Shown one piece after another: positions 35,409 to 45,134 of a stretch of 64,000 nt of DNA (the stretch's first letter is position 1; each line of letters starts with the position of its first letter). The stretch comes from an uncultured Chlorobiaceae bacterium (GTDB lineage Bacteria; Bacteroidota; Chlorobiia; Chlorobiales; Chlorobiaceae). The stretch lies in assembly GCA_903871235.1 (NCBI GenBank), contig CAIQGA010000025.1, positions 19,930 to 83,929 of the forward strand. Direction: 5' to 3'. A program made the translations under genes and the position numbers. Below the pieces are notes generated by a model. It had not been told where the DNA came from. It did not search any database and was given only the letters and a program-made list of their open reading frames with translations.

Positions 35409-36506
35409 TTACCAGCTAAAGTGAAACCGCAATTTATAAATTTTTTGCAAAAAATCCTTTAATTTTATTGCTAAATTTTTTTTGTTATTTAAAACAGGTT
35501 GCTCTATAAATTCCCAAGAAATCCAGGAAAAAAGAAACGTAATGCAACTTGCCAAACAGGCAAGATTAAAAACAGAAATTCCAGGAATCATGGCTGCGAT
35601 TGATTGTTGTACTGGAAACGCATAGATATAGATACCATATGAATAATCGCCAAAATTGTTAAACTTTCTTATAAATCCGGATGGTACATAGGATATATAG
35701 AGAAGTATGTACGGCATTGTCAGGCTGAATACGATTTTAAATATGTTTTTATCAATAAAAACGGATACAAAAACAAGTATTATGAATAAAAAAGTAATTG
35801 ATTTACTAAGTTTTATATGTTTTCGTAAAACAAAATAAGCGCTCCCTGCAAAAAAAAGGTATATAAATCTTGATAGTTTTTCGTAAGAGCTGTTAAACTG
35901 AAACATTAACATGCCTGTACACGCTAAAAAAATAATCACAACTTTAAAATATTGCTCCCGTTTTTTTTGTAAAGGCTTGAGTATAATCCATATCCCGACA
36001 AGGATTACGTACATATTTAATTCCCAAGCCAAAGTCCATAGTGAGCCATTGACGGAATATGGAAAAGGATTATTTATAAAAACGCCAGGAAGGTAATAAG
36101 CTCCTCCGGTAATCATTGTAATGTTTTTATATACATAACGCAGCGTCTGATTGTCAGTCAGATAAATATCCAGTGGTATGCTGGTGAACATGCCGCCAAG
36201 GCCAAACACAGTAATTAACGTTACTATTATCAATGCGGGGTATATTCGTAGAATTCTGGAAAGTATGAATTCAACGCTGTCTTTTCGTAACATTAAGCTG
36301 CCTGTAACTAAAAAGCCACTTATGATAAAAAAAATATCAACGGCTACTTCTCCAAGAGTCATGCCGGTATAACTGAAAAGTGGTTCAGGTGTGCCTGTAC
36401 CCATAGCTAATGGGAAACTATGACTTATAAGTACTGAAAACGCCGCAAGGAACCTTATTAAATTGAGGTTGTTTTCTTTTCCTTTGGAAAAATCACCAAG
36501 ATACAT
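35409..36506 (-). CDS. Acyltransferase 3 family protein (copy 1)
   Basis: A 365-residue integral membrane protein with about ten hydrophobic segments. It has the family entry NLIRFLAAFSVLISHSFPLA (the RFLAA...H motif), VAVDIFFIISGFLVTGSLM and a C-terminal GDYSYGIYIYAFPVQQSI. OafA/NodX-type acyltransferases move acyl groups (often acetyl) from coenzyme A to sugars across the membrane. The target is probably a sugar of the local polysaccharide. It is AT-rich like its neighbours. A second, different member lies at 40297-41460. Confidence 0.85.
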   Translation of the reverse strand: MYLGDFSKGKENNLNLIRFLAAFSVLISHSFPLAMGTGTPEPLFSYTGMTLGEVAVDIFFIISGFLVTGSLMLRKDSVEFILSRILRIYPALIIVTLITVFGLGGMFTSIPLDIYLTDNQTLRYVYKNITMITGGAYYLPGVFINNPFPYSVNGSLWTLAWELNMYVILVGIWIILKPLQKKREQYFKVVIIFLACTGMLMFQFNSSYEKLSRFIYLFFAGSAYFVLRKHIKLSKSITFLFIILVFVSVFIDKNIFKIVFSLTMPYILLYISYVPSGFIRKFNNFGDYSYGIYIYAFPVQQSIAAMIPGISVFNLACLASCITFLFSWISWEFIEQPVLNNKKNLAIKLKDFLQKIYKLRFHFSW

Positions 36507-36848
36507 AGTTTATTTTTTTTGTGCAAAAAGAGAACTTGACTATATCTCGGTTTTGCTGAGGATTAATGTCCTTTTCGTGTTGATTCTTACCATTTATATC
36601 ACGCCTTTTGCAGGCTTCTACAGTAATGATTATTCCAGAGATAAAATTACGCTGAAGAGGATGAATAAAATGAACAAGACCAATTATATTCTTATTTTGT
36701 GGAAGATTCCTGATGCGCATGCGGGGAATAAGGCTATGGTTGCCCGGCAGATGTAAATCAGAAAAAAATCCCCAAATCTTTGAAAAAGCTTTCAGTATAA
36801 TCATTGTCGGTTTCGGAAAAGATTCCCGAGCGTCTTGGTGCTGAGTGC
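36507..36848. other. 342-bp gap, no recognised feature
   Basis: Between the acyltransferase and a gene of unknown family. Short open frames occur on both strands but show no start signal or familiar composition. It may contain a promoter for the acyltransferase gene; no clear element was found. Confidence 0.4.
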
Positions 36849-37640
36849 TTATAACCATATCCACGGTGCTACACGGCGCACTATACGACGCAAGCAGTTC
36901 TTGTAACGGTATGCTTTATTTTGATAATCAACATTGAGGCGACCACCAAATCCCGCGATATTGGGTTGAATACAAAATCTCGGAACGATACCGGCTGACT
37001 TATCTGCGGCGGTTAAAATTTTGAAAAAATACTGTTCAGGACTTCCGGTAAGCTCAGTTTTTAAAAGCTCGAAGCGGTCTCGTATATAGATCTCATAGCC
37101 GGTATTCGACCAGGAAAAAACGCGAAGATCCATCCATTCGTTGGCTCCAAATCGATCCCCTATTAAGGGGACATGGCGCAAATCACAATACATGTTGTAG
37201 TCTGATGGGGCTGTATCAATCAGTTGGCTCAAATTGAGTACACGAAGGCGCCCGGTAATCTTCCAGACCAAATCTTCAGAGCTTAAAAGAGCAGAGTGAG
37301 TGATTCCGTAATCAATCAGCTTAAATTCTCCATATCCCTTGCCGAACTCCGGGGGATGATCGTTTCCCTGAAACTTGATGAGCTCAACTTTTTTATGGTG
37401 TGGCACTTCATTGACGACTGCTTCCAAAGCAGAAAGATCAGAGTCAGAGTTATCAATAAAGATTATTTTTTGTAATGTATGATCAGGAATGGTCAAATAA
37501 AAACGAAGAGCCTCACAGTAATCTCCAAGTCTTAATTTTGCATCATTTCTGGCTAACTCGGGAGCATTGGAAGGCGGTGTTATCGTCGCAGTCATAAGAA
37601 GAGTGACTGGCCGTCTTGTATTGTATTTATGAGTCATCAT
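36849..37640 (-). CDS. Unrecognised protein in the polysaccharide locus, possibly a glycosyltransferase
   Basis: A 263-residue soluble protein. The start at the MM pair (37635-37640) is preferred because the following RRPVTLLMTATITPP looks like a beta-strand start; the frame is open to 37817. Visible features are RLGDYCEALRFYLTIPDHTLQKIIFIDNSDSDLSALEAVV, which resembles the first nucleotide-binding unit of GT-A folds (strand, helix and an IDNSDSD acidic motif), then LVWKITGRLRVLNLSQLI, CDLRHVPLIGDRFGANEW and a C-terminal PNIAGFGGRL with basic ending. No membrane segment. Neighbours are glycosyltransferases, hence the guess; I do not recognise the family. Confidence 0.5.
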   Translation of the reverse strand: MMTHKYNTRRPVTLLMTATITPPSNAPELARNDAKLRLGDYCEALRFYLTIPDHTLQKIIFIDNSDSDLSALEAVVNEVPHHKKVELIKFQGNDHPPEFGKGYGEFKLIDYGITHSALLSSEDLVWKITGRLRVLNLSQLIDTAPSDYNMYCDLRHVPLIGDRFGANEWMDLRVFSWSNTGYEIYIRDRFELLKTELTGSPEQYFFKILTAADKSAGIVPRFCIQPNIAGFGGRLNVDYQNKAYRYKNCLRRIVRRVAPWIWL

Positions 37641-37820
37641 AAGCGTATTTATCCTTTTGATTTTTGAATCTACGATCAATGAGGCGACGTTGTAATGAGC
37701 CTTGTGGTTTGTAAATAGTGCCCAAAATGAGCTATATAATTTTAACGACGCTTCTTGGCTATAGTTGATACAGATTGCGTCTGTATAAGTAAAGGCTGGC
37801 GAAGGAGCTTTGAGCACGCA

Positions 37821-38867
37821 TTACATTGGGTGTTTAAGTAATGAAGCCAGTTCCTGTAACCGACTTAAATCATCTTGTAATAACTGTGGTTTTGATAAAT
37901 TCATTATTCGGCAAAAATCATTAATTCGGTAGCGCCAGTCGTGATGCTTTACCATCTGGTAACTATTCGTGCGACGTTGCTCCTCGAAGCTATCGTTGTG
38001 CGACAACAGGGTAATTAACTCATCACAGGCAGTCTCCGCGTTTTCCGATAACTCAATTGTTGCTTTTGGCCAAAACAGCATCTCATCTGCCATACGGGAT
38101 ACTGGTCTACGCCCGGCGACAATGCAACCTGAAAGCAGTGATTCCAGCCATCTGCTTGTTACCATCATGGATCGTGGTCGGTCCCCTTGTGGCTCAACAA
38201 AAAGATGGAAAGCAAGGGAGATTCGTGTGCGGTGCAATAATTTAAAGAGCATGCTACGCTCAAGATGGACCGTTGGACCGGTTATATTGCCAAGAGGAGA
38301 GTGAAGGTAAAGAGCGGGTGAGTCGGCATTGTGAAATTGTTGAGAAAATTGATTATGATAACTTGCTGGTGTCCGCCCGAAGCTTATAATATCAATTTCT
38401 CTACCCCTGGATTCTCTGGGAGCCCAGGTCAGGCAGTCACTCCCCTGATACAGTTGATGAACAGGAATATTGAACCGGGACTTCGGGAAGTCAATATCTT
38501 CATGAGCGGTAACGGTTATCGCATCAAAAAGGGACGTTTCCTTGGGAAATCCCGTTTTAAAATAGGAGTCGGTTACAAATCCGTAGATTTTGGCAAACTT
38601 CTTGCGACATCCATGTATTGAATTTATTAAACCAAGATCACCAGGACCTCTTGCTACAACAATAAGGACATCACCGCCATTTGTATGTAAAGGTTCATAA
38701 CTATAATGGTTTCTGCGGATTAAGCGAGCAGGCCATTTGTCAGGAATCAGCTTTGGTGATAGTATTTCCGCTTTAAAATAGCGTGAAAAAAGTTCCGCTA
38801 ACTCATCAATAGCTACCCATCCAGCATGAGGAGATGAAAGCCCGGCATAAAGTACAGATGTTTTCAT
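37821..38867 (-). CDS. Glycosyltransferase-like protein (GT-B, family uncertain)
   Basis: A 348-residue soluble protein. The N-terminal segment begins MKTSVLYAGLSSPHAGWVAIDELAELFSRYF (a Rossmann-like start). A later region shows HRTRISLAFHLFVEPQGDRPRSMMVTSRWLESLLSGCIVAGRRP, which resembles the nucleotide-sugar site of GT-B enzymes, and a C-terminal helical part with HHDWRYRINDFCRIM. A CgeB- or GT4-like assignment is plausible, but key EX7E residues are not clear. Located between GT4 and the unknown gene in the same direction with short gaps. Confidence 0.6.
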   Translation of the reverse strand: MKTSVLYAGLSSPHAGWVAIDELAELFSRYFKAEILSPKLIPDKWPARLIRRNHYSYEPLHTNGGDVLIVVARGPGDLGLINSIHGCRKKFAKIYGFVTDSYFKTGFPKETSLFDAITVTAHEDIDFPKSRFNIPVHQLYQGSDCLTWAPRESRGREIDIISFGRTPASYHNQFSQQFHNADSPALYLHSPLGNITGPTVHLERSMLFKLLHRTRISLAFHLFVEPQGDRPRSMMVTSRWLESLLSGCIVAGRRPVSRMADEMLFWPKATIELSENAETACDELITLLSHNDSFEEQRRTNSYQMVKHHDWRYRINDFCRIMNLSKPQLLQDDLSRLQELASLLKHPM

Positions 38868-38913
38868 AATATGAGCAATTACAAAAGAGACGTAAGAATG
38901 ATACCGGGATTTT

Positions 38914-40203
38914 CTAACTTCGACGGTCTAAAAGTATGTCGTAAATATTTTTAATGGCAGAAGCCTTCGCACTCCATGAAAAATTTCTGGCTCGTTGTAT
39001 AGCTTTTATTGACATATTATGGCGTAAAACTTTATTTTGAACCAGGTTTGTTATACATCGTTTTAATTCTTTAACTACAAAATCCCTCGAAACAGGGTCA
39101 ATTTTAAAACCGGTCTCTTCGGTAACATATTCTGCAATTCCTCCATTATTAATTACAATACAGGGAAGGCCGTTTGCCATGGCTTCCAATACTACCGCAC
39201 CTCCAAATTCACGGACTGAGGGAAAACAGAAGACATCACTATCTCTGTAATAGCCTACTGTTGCCTGCTGTTCTATCCATCCGGTAAAATTTACTTTTTT
39301 GTCAAGATACAGCTTGCTAACCTGATTTTGCAAGGTATTAATTTCAGGCCCATCCCCAACGATAGTGAGTTTGATTTTGTCCTGTATTGACTGCTCCAAT
39401 TGACTTATGGCCTCAATGAGAATATCTGCGCCTTTATAAGGTACCAGGCGCCCAACAAAGAGAAGATTAATTATTGCATTATTGCCATCATCAATTTTTC
39501 CGGCTTTTGTTTCATTTTTTATAAATGAATCATCAATTCCGTTTTCATAAAATAACTCGATCTTTTCGTCTTTAATGGTAAACAGGCTTTTAATGAGGTT
39601 CATGGTATACGTAGAACCTGAAAGGATGTAATTGGCTTTTTCGTACGTCTCTCTATAACCCGGGATAATGTACCGGCCTATAAGGCGGAGAAAGTTGAAA
39701 TATGAGAACTCTTGACGTGCCACAGCTTGAAATCCTTTTGGAAAAGGTACTCCGCCATTTACCGGTCCAAGAATAAATGGTGTTTTTTTACATGCCCTGA
39801 TAACTTTTACAGGGTAACGAGGCAGAATAGGGGTCAGAGCGTGGACAATGTCGTACTGGCCATTAATGATTAATTTGTTAAAAGTTGAGTATACCTTATG
39901 GTTAAACTCCGCATAAATCGGATAGGTAAGAGCATTGTATAATGGCCAAATAATTTTGCCTTTTATCTTGCTCAATTTTTCAGCGATATTGTAATACCTC
40001 GTAATGAATTTACTTTCGGAGATGTATACAATATCTCGCCCCGGGTGAGCTTTTTCCAACGCGGCTTTGTTCCTCTCATGAGTGACAAGCGTTGTGTCTA
40101 CGAGCATGCTGATGTGTTTATAGAACGAGTATCCAACAAGAGGTACCGATGGCCATTCGGGATTACACTGCTCTATAATTAACAAAACCTTTAATTTCCC
40201 CAT
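38914..40203 (-). CDS. Glycosyltransferase family 4 protein
   Basis: A 429-residue GT-B enzyme. The N-terminal domain begins GKLKVLLIIEQCNPEWPSVPLVG and includes FILGPVNGGVPFPKGFQ. The C-terminal domain has NLLFVGRLVPYKGADILIEAISQLE, LTIVGDGPEINTLQ, FTGWIEQQATVGYYRDSDVFCFPSVREFGGAVVLEAMANGLPCIVINNGGIAEYV, with EFGGAVVLE the typical EX7E. It would add one sugar to a lipid-linked polysaccharide unit in the cytoplasm. It is in the AT-rich part of the minus-strand cluster. Confidence 0.88.
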   Translation of the reverse strand: MGKLKVLLIIEQCNPEWPSVPLVGYSFYKHISMLVDTTLVTHERNKAALEKAHPGRDIVYISESKFITRYYNIAEKLSKIKGKIIWPLYNALTYPIYAEFNHKVYSTFNKLIINGQYDIVHALTPILPRYPVKVIRACKKTPFILGPVNGGVPFPKGFQAVARQEFSYFNFLRLIGRYIIPGYRETYEKANYILSGSTYTMNLIKSLFTIKDEKIELFYENGIDDSFIKNETKAGKIDDGNNAIINLLFVGRLVPYKGADILIEAISQLEQSIQDKIKLTIVGDGPEINTLQNQVSKLYLDKKVNFTGWIEQQATVGYYRDSDVFCFPSVREFGGAVVLEAMANGLPCIVINNGGIAEYVTEETGFKIDPVSRDFVVKELKRCITNLVQNKVLRHNMSIKAIQRARNFSWSAKASAIKNIYDILLDRRS

Positions 40204-40296
40204 GATTTCTATTTGTTATACTTGCATATTTAATCTTGAAGTATCTTGATGCTTTAAATATGAATTTCCTGAAAATTCGTACGCAATCGTATGATC

Positions 40297-41460
40297 TTAT
40301 TTGATTTTATATTTGTTTATAAGTTTGCGCCCAAATTCCAGTCCCGGTATTTCGATATATTTATACGTGATATTTGAACAATAGATGACTATGGCAAGGA
40401 TTAAAAGTATGCCGAGATTATTGGCAAAACTATTGCCAAAATTAATCATCTTGATGCCATTGGCAAGATGTGTAACAAGTTGCAGGTGAAGTGTCTTTTC
40501 GACGACTATATATGCTGTTAATATCATAAGCAATATTGACGCATGAGTCATGTAGATAGAATATGACAACTTTCCGATTGTTTTAAAGATGTTCGTAGTC
40601 AAAAGCTTTGAAAGAAGTCCTTTTTCGTATGCAAAAACATAGATTGATGATGAGAACAGGAAAATCATGATTAGCCCTTTGTTATTAATATCCGATGCAA
40701 TGACAAATAGTAAAGCTATAAAAAGCACAAATTCAATTACAGAATATATAACTGGTTTTAATTGTATGATTTTATATGTTTTATTGTAAAGAAAATATGT
40801 AGTCGCGCCTGCAAAAAATCCTGATAAACCTCTTGGTACACTGCTTGAAAGAATATGATCCGCAGTTAAGTAATTGTTGATAAAGAGGATGGTTGCTGCC
40901 GAAGCAATTCCGAGCCATAAGAGATATCTGAAATTACCCTTGACTATAAGCGTGCTGTAAAAAATAAAGTACATATAAAACTCTATTGAGATGCTCCATG
41001 AAGGGAAATTAAAGCTTAGTGCATTTGTATATGTTGTCCATGACTGCAGCAAGAGCAGGTTTGCTATTATTTGTGAGGGATCAGTTTCTCCAGTGAACGG
41101 CATTCTGTTAAAGTTGATCCCATATTTTAATGCAGCCATTTTCACTGTTTCAATAATGATTACAACTGATAACATCGCTATATGTAAAGGGAAAATTCTG
41201 AATGTTCTGGATATGCTAAAACGTCCGAATGACAGTTTTTTGTTAAATGCATAGCCGTGGGTTATAACAAACCCGCTCAGTACAAAGAAAAAATCAACAA
41301 ATAAATTACTGTTTCTGAAAAATGGGATTTCCGTGAAACTGTTTAAATAATGCATGTGAAAAACAACAACGCATAGCGCAAATAATCCGCGAAAACTATC
41401 AAGGACCGTAAATCTTTTTTTTTTCGTTTCTTGAGAGGTATTCATTTTTATTATTTCCAT
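40297..41460 (-). CDS. Acyltransferase 3 family protein (copy 2)
   Basis: A 387-residue protein with about ten hydrophobic segments. Family signatures are TVLDSFRGLFALCVVVFHMHYL (RG..A..V...H) and NLFVDFFFVLSGFVITHGYAF near the N-terminus and a C-terminal KLSYSIYMTHASILLMIL. Predicted to acylate a surface polysaccharide or lipid. A start at Met 41445 (MNTSQETKKK) is also possible. AT-rich, with Lys/Asn/Ile-heavy codons unlike the housekeeping genes of the left part. Confidence 0.86.
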   Translation of the reverse strand: MEIIKMNTSQETKKKRFTVLDSFRGLFALCVVVFHMHYLNSFTEIPFFRNSNLFVDFFFVLSGFVITHGYAFNKKLSFGRFSISRTFRIFPLHIAMLSVVIIIETVKMAALKYGINFNRMPFTGETDPSQIIANLLLLQSWTTYTNALSFNFPSWSISIEFYMYFIFYSTLIVKGNFRYLLWLGIASAATILFINNYLTADHILSSSVPRGLSGFFAGATTYFLYNKTYKIIQLKPVIYSVIEFVLFIALLFVIASDINNKGLIMIFLFSSSIYVFAYEKGLLSKLLTTNIFKTIGKLSYSIYMTHASILLMILTAYIVVEKTLHLQLVTHLANGIKMINFGNSFANNLGILLILAIVIYCSNITYKYIEIPGLEFGRKLINKYKIK

Positions 41461-41500
41461 TATTGTTTATGCGCAGTAATGCATCTGCTCAAGAAATCGT

Positions 41501-42679
41501 TTATTTTTCCCGTGTTGTTCTGACCCATTCATTGGTTTTCTTTTTCAACATCATCCCCGCATAAATAGGTATTTTCCAAAGCACATAGAGCGGTGCTGTT
41601 GCCAGATAGAGCCAGGTGGAAAGTGGTGCTCTGCGTTGAATTTGTCCTGATGCCAGATAGATCAGGAGTATTGCCCAGAACGAGGCTGCGAGAAATTGCC
41701 AAACTGCATCAAGGACTATGGAGCCCGCTGTTGCAAGAGTAAAGAGCATAACGAGAATTGAGAGGGGAGGTATGGCAAGTTCTGCAAGTGCGTAGAGGTA
41801 CCGAAAGTCACGTGACGCTTTAAAAAGTCTGAACAGGGGAAGGGACATCTTTTTTACGAGCATAAAGCGCCCACCTTCCCAGCGATTTCTCTGGCTTGAG
41901 GCGTTTTTGCCAGAGGTTACCATTTCACTTCGAATAACCGCATCCGGGTTGTAGTGCACATTGATTCCGTCTTTGAGCAGAAGCAGTGTAAATTCTATAT
42001 CCTCAACTATGGAGTGGGAGGGCCATCCGTAGTGCTCCATAAGTTCTGTACGAAACCCCATGCCGTTGCCCCTCAAAATAGCGCTTCCTGACATGCGGAA
42101 TGAGCCAGCCATCCTGAGATGGTTGAAGACGTTGAAAGCGGCATCAATAAGTGCCGTCCGCCATCCTGCCTGGGGGTTACTAACGCCGTTAAAAGCTTGA
42201 ACAGCCGCTATTTCAGGGTTGCTGAGCGAAGCGCTGATCTCGCGCAGATAGTTTCTGTCGGGGCAGACATCTGCATCTATGATGGTAATGGCATTGGTTG
42301 CCCGGTAGTTTTCCTTGCAATTTTTGAGAAACCAGTCGAGTGCCTCTCCTTTTCCACGTTTAAACTTGTCAAAGCGCTCAAAAACCTGTACGCCTGCTTC
42401 TCGTGCATTCTGAGCTGTAGAGTCAGTGCAGTTATCTGCTATCACAAAAATTTCAAACCTGTTGGCGGGATAATCACTCGCCAGAATATTTTCAAGAGTT
42501 CGTTTTATGCCCTCTTCTTCATTATGGGCGGGAATCAGTACCCCTATATTGAGAAATTGGTTACTGATCGGTTCCTTTTTTTTAAAGAGATATGAGGCTA
42601 TCGTGCTCATAAGCAGATATCCTGCAGGCAGGGCCAGCAGGATGAGCAGGCTTTTAATGAGAAATTCAACGATCATCAT
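41501..42679 (-). CDS. Membrane glycosyltransferase family 2 (cellulose synthase-like)
   Basis: A 392-residue protein. An N-terminal hydrophobic segment (LLILLALPAGYLLMSTIASYL) is followed by the GT-A catalytic domain: NIGVLIPAHNEEEGIKRTLENIL, FEIFVIADNCTDSTAQNAREAG, AITIIDADVCPD (DxD-type), ILRGNGMGF and HSIVEDIEFTLLLLKDG (ED motif), then SSQRNRWEGGRF with the Q/RxRW motif typical of processive family 2 synthases. C-terminal hydrophobic segments follow. It may polymerise or transfer a beta-linked sugar at the membrane. The start overlaps the stop of the upstream GT4 by 4 bases (ATGA). Confidence 0.88.
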   Translation of the reverse strand: MMIVEFLIKSLLILLALPAGYLLMSTIASYLFKKKEPISNQFLNIGVLIPAHNEEEGIKRTLENILASDYPANRFEIFVIADNCTDSTAQNAREAGVQVFERFDKFKRGKGEALDWFLKNCKENYRATNAITIIDADVCPDRNYLREISASLSNPEIAAVQAFNGVSNPQAGWRTALIDAAFNVFNHLRMAGSFRMSGSAILRGNGMGFRTELMEHYGWPSHSIVEDIEFTLLLLKDGINVHYNPDAVIRSEMVTSGKNASSQRNRWEGGRFMLVKKMSLPLFRLFKASRDFRYLYALAELAIPPLSILVMLFTLATAGSIVLDAVWQFLAASFWAILLIYLASGQIQRRAPLSTWLYLATAPLYVLWKIPIYAGMMLKKKTNEWVRTTREK

Positions 42680-43896
42680 GATTGTGTTGCTGCCTGGTTA
42701 AGTAAATCAACCATCAGGAGGTTGTTTTCGTGCTGGTTGTAGTTTGCTCTTACTTTTTTTCGTCCGGCTTTACCAAATTGCTGTCGCAACTCTGGATGAT
42801 TGAGCAGGGTAAGTATTTGGCTTGCGAGGTCTTCGGCATCTCCTGGCGTTGCAAGCAGGCCGTCCTGACCGTGCTGGATAAGTTCCGGTATACCGGTAAT
42901 TCTGGTGGATATGACAGGGATCTCTTTAGCCATTGCTTCCATCAGCACGACCGGAACTCCCTCAGCAAAACTCGCAAGCACAAAGAGATCAGCTCTGTCA
43001 TACTGTTGACGCACCTTATCCTGACCAAGTACTCCGGTAAAGGTGACCACCTCCCTGAGGTCGTTTCTGGCGACAAACTTTTCAAGTGAGGAGCGGTCCG
43101 GTCCCTCACCGATTATGATGAGATGAAACTGTACGCCATCTCTTTTAAGCAGCGAACAGGCTTTAAGGAGGATGTGCTGCCCTTTGGCGGGTACCAGTCT
43201 TCCGACACAGATGATGACGGGTACCTTGTTGCCAGGGTCAGGCCTCACGTCGTAGAGGTCCGGATCTACACCGCAACGAACAATGTGTTGACGGTTCCAA
43301 CTTTCTGAATCACTGATACGCATGATTTGGCTTCTGCAATAGTGGCTTATACAGCGGATAAAACATGCTTTTTGTACCTTTTCGGCCAGCAAGGCTGAAT
43401 CGACGGCATAAAAAATATCAGGCCCATGGACGGAGATGCTGTAGCTCACGCCACCATAGCTTTTCATCAGTATGGCTACTATCGCAGTGGGATTTCCGAA
43501 GTGCTCATGAATATGGGTAATCCCGTGCCGGTGCATCCACTCTAAAAGAATTCCTGCCTCAACAAAATATGCAAGCGCTTTTACCGGACTTTTTGGTCCC
43601 TTGAAGAGGAGTTTTGAGGCCTCAAAAGCCATCCGCAGGTAACCGGCAGGGTTTTTGATGAGAGAGTGGAGATGGGCTTTTGCCATCAACGGTAGAGGTG
43701 TGGCGAGTACCATCAGGGTTTGAGCGGCCTCATTCTGCTCTGCCGCAGTCATGAACTGAAGGTTCGATGGTTTACGGATAGACGCAGTATGAATGGTCAT
43801 GCCTGCCTTTCTCAACGACTCTATCTCCCTGTATATAAACGTATGCGAGATTGCCGGGTACTCACTACAGAGATACGCTATGGTTTTTTTGATCAT
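42676..43896 (-). CDS. Glycosyltransferase family 4 protein
   Basis: A 406-residue GT-B enzyme beginning IAYLCSEYPAISHTFIYREIESLRKAG, typical of colanic-acid-type GT4 proteins. The C-terminal half has ICVGRLVPAKGQHILLKACSLL, IIGEGPDRSSLEKFV, VLGQDKVRQQYDRADLFVLASFAEGVPVVLMEAMAKEIPVISTRITGIPELI with the EGVPVVLME EX7E motif. Starts and ends overlap the neighbouring GT2 genes by 4 bases each, so the three glycosyltransferases (44951 to 41501) are translated as one coupled unit. Confidence 0.9.
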   Translation of the reverse strand: MIKKTIAYLCSEYPAISHTFIYREIESLRKAGMTIHTASIRKPSNLQFMTAAEQNEAAQTLMVLATPLPLMAKAHLHSLIKNPAGYLRMAFEASKLLFKGPKSPVKALAYFVEAGILLEWMHRHGITHIHEHFGNPTAIVAILMKSYGGVSYSISVHGPDIFYAVDSALLAEKVQKACFIRCISHYCRSQIMRISDSESWNRQHIVRCGVDPDLYDVRPDPGNKVPVIICVGRLVPAKGQHILLKACSLLKRDGVQFHLIIIGEGPDRSSLEKFVARNDLREVVTFTGVLGQDKVRQQYDRADLFVLASFAEGVPVVLMEAMAKEIPVISTRITGIPELIQHGQDGLLATPGDAEDLASQILTLLNHPELRQQFGKAGRKKVRANYNQHENNLLMVDLLNQAATQS

Positions 43897-44951
43897 ATTT
43901 CGGAGATAGAGAGTCCGGTTGAAAGAGTGTTCCGTTTGTTCTTTAATGGATTATTTGTGATGAGACCAGCATAAAAACGAATTAACCCAAAGAGTTGAGG
44001 GATTACAACAAGAGAGCAGTGCCAGGCATAGGTTTTGGCCTCTTTTTTATTCAATTTGTTTTCACGCATAAATTTTTTGACCTTAAAGAGGCGGGGATTG
44101 AGGAGTATGGCGGTTCCGGGAGCCGATGTCAGGAGCGCAAGCGCAATGCTTGCTGACGAATGATAAATCAAGAGTATCAGCAGGGCAGAAATCAGGCAGA
44201 TAAAAAACATCCCCCCTTTAATGACTATTTTCTGAAATTCATACTTCCAGAAATCACTGCCAGCCTCCGCCTCGCGTTTTCGAACGGCGGCAAATCCATA
44301 CCCCGAACGGAATGCCCTGGCCAAATATTGACGAACTGTTTTCATGGCCAGATCATGCTGTGTCATCAGAGCATCGAGTCGGATAATTTTCCAGCCTGCC
44401 CGTATAATACGCCGGCTTAGTTCAGGATCCTCTCCACCGACCAGGAGCTCATCATAGCCATCCGTTTTTTCCAGTACCTTACGTCGCAAAAGCACGTCAC
44501 CGCCAAAACAACTGGACTCCCCGACGGGTCCGTTCCACTCAATGTTTCCAATCCAGTTATAGATGGAATGTTCGGGATGCATCTCTTTGCGAAATCCCAT
44601 CACAGCACCGATTTGCTCTTCATCCATTGCCTTAACTGCAAGTTTAAACCAGTCAGGGTTTAGAATTGTGTCAGAATCAAGAAAATGCACGAACTCTGAA
44701 GAGCCTTGTTTCCATCCATTGTTCCTGCCGATACCAGGTGTTGGATACTCTGGATTAATGGCTATGACCGTAACGGACTCATAACCCTTCGCAATTTGTC
44801 TACTGTTGTCGGTTGAACCACCGTCGACATAGTAGAGATACATTCTTTCTTTTGGGTAATCAGAAGCAAGGACAGAATCAATGCACCTGCCAAGTGTTTT
44901 GCTGCAGTTAACTCCAATAAGAATGCAATCGATATCAGGAAATTGTGACAT
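43893..44951 (-). CDS. Glycosyltransferase family 2 protein
   Basis: A 352-residue enzyme. The GT-A domain shows CILIGVNCSKTLGRCIDSVL, YLYYVDGGSTDNSRQIAKGY, GIGRNNGWKQGSSEFVHFLDSDTILNPDW (DxD), CFGGDVLLRRKVLEKTDGYDELLVGGEDPELSRRII (ED motif). Two hydrophobic segments near the C-terminus (MFFICLISALLILLIY) anchor it in the membrane. First of three translationally coupled glycosyltransferases. Substrates unknown. Confidence 0.88.
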   Translation of the reverse strand: MSQFPDIDCILIGVNCSKTLGRCIDSVLASDYPKERMYLYYVDGGSTDNSRQIAKGYESVTVIAINPEYPTPGIGRNNGWKQGSSEFVHFLDSDTILNPDWFKLAVKAMDEEQIGAVMGFRKEMHPEHSIYNWIGNIEWNGPVGESSCFGGDVLLRRKVLEKTDGYDELLVGGEDPELSRRIIRAGWKIIRLDALMTQHDLAMKTVRQYLARAFRSGYGFAAVRKREAEAGSDFWKYEFQKIVIKGGMFFICLISALLILLIYHSSASIALALLTSAPGTAILLNPRLFKVKKFMRENKLNKKEAKTYAWHCSLVVIPQLFGLIRFYAGLITNNPLKNKRNTLSTGLSISEI

Positions 44952-45134
44952 TCATAACTGTTCTTAGAATTTGCTTGAGCAATAACCATCAACCTCTTCA
45001 TATTTACATTCAAATTGAATGCCAAAGGCAAAAATAGTTATAAATTGTTTATTGATAACATTTTGAGTGTTTTCAGTTTGTAGCGGCTCTTTTTGTGCAT
45101 AGCATATAGAGAGGTTTTTTGATGGGAGGGCTCT

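Noticed and set aside
36463..36864. Open frames of about 97 and 123 codons on opposite strands
   Set aside because: They overlap each other and the flanking genes, have low-complexity AT-rich sequence and match no family.
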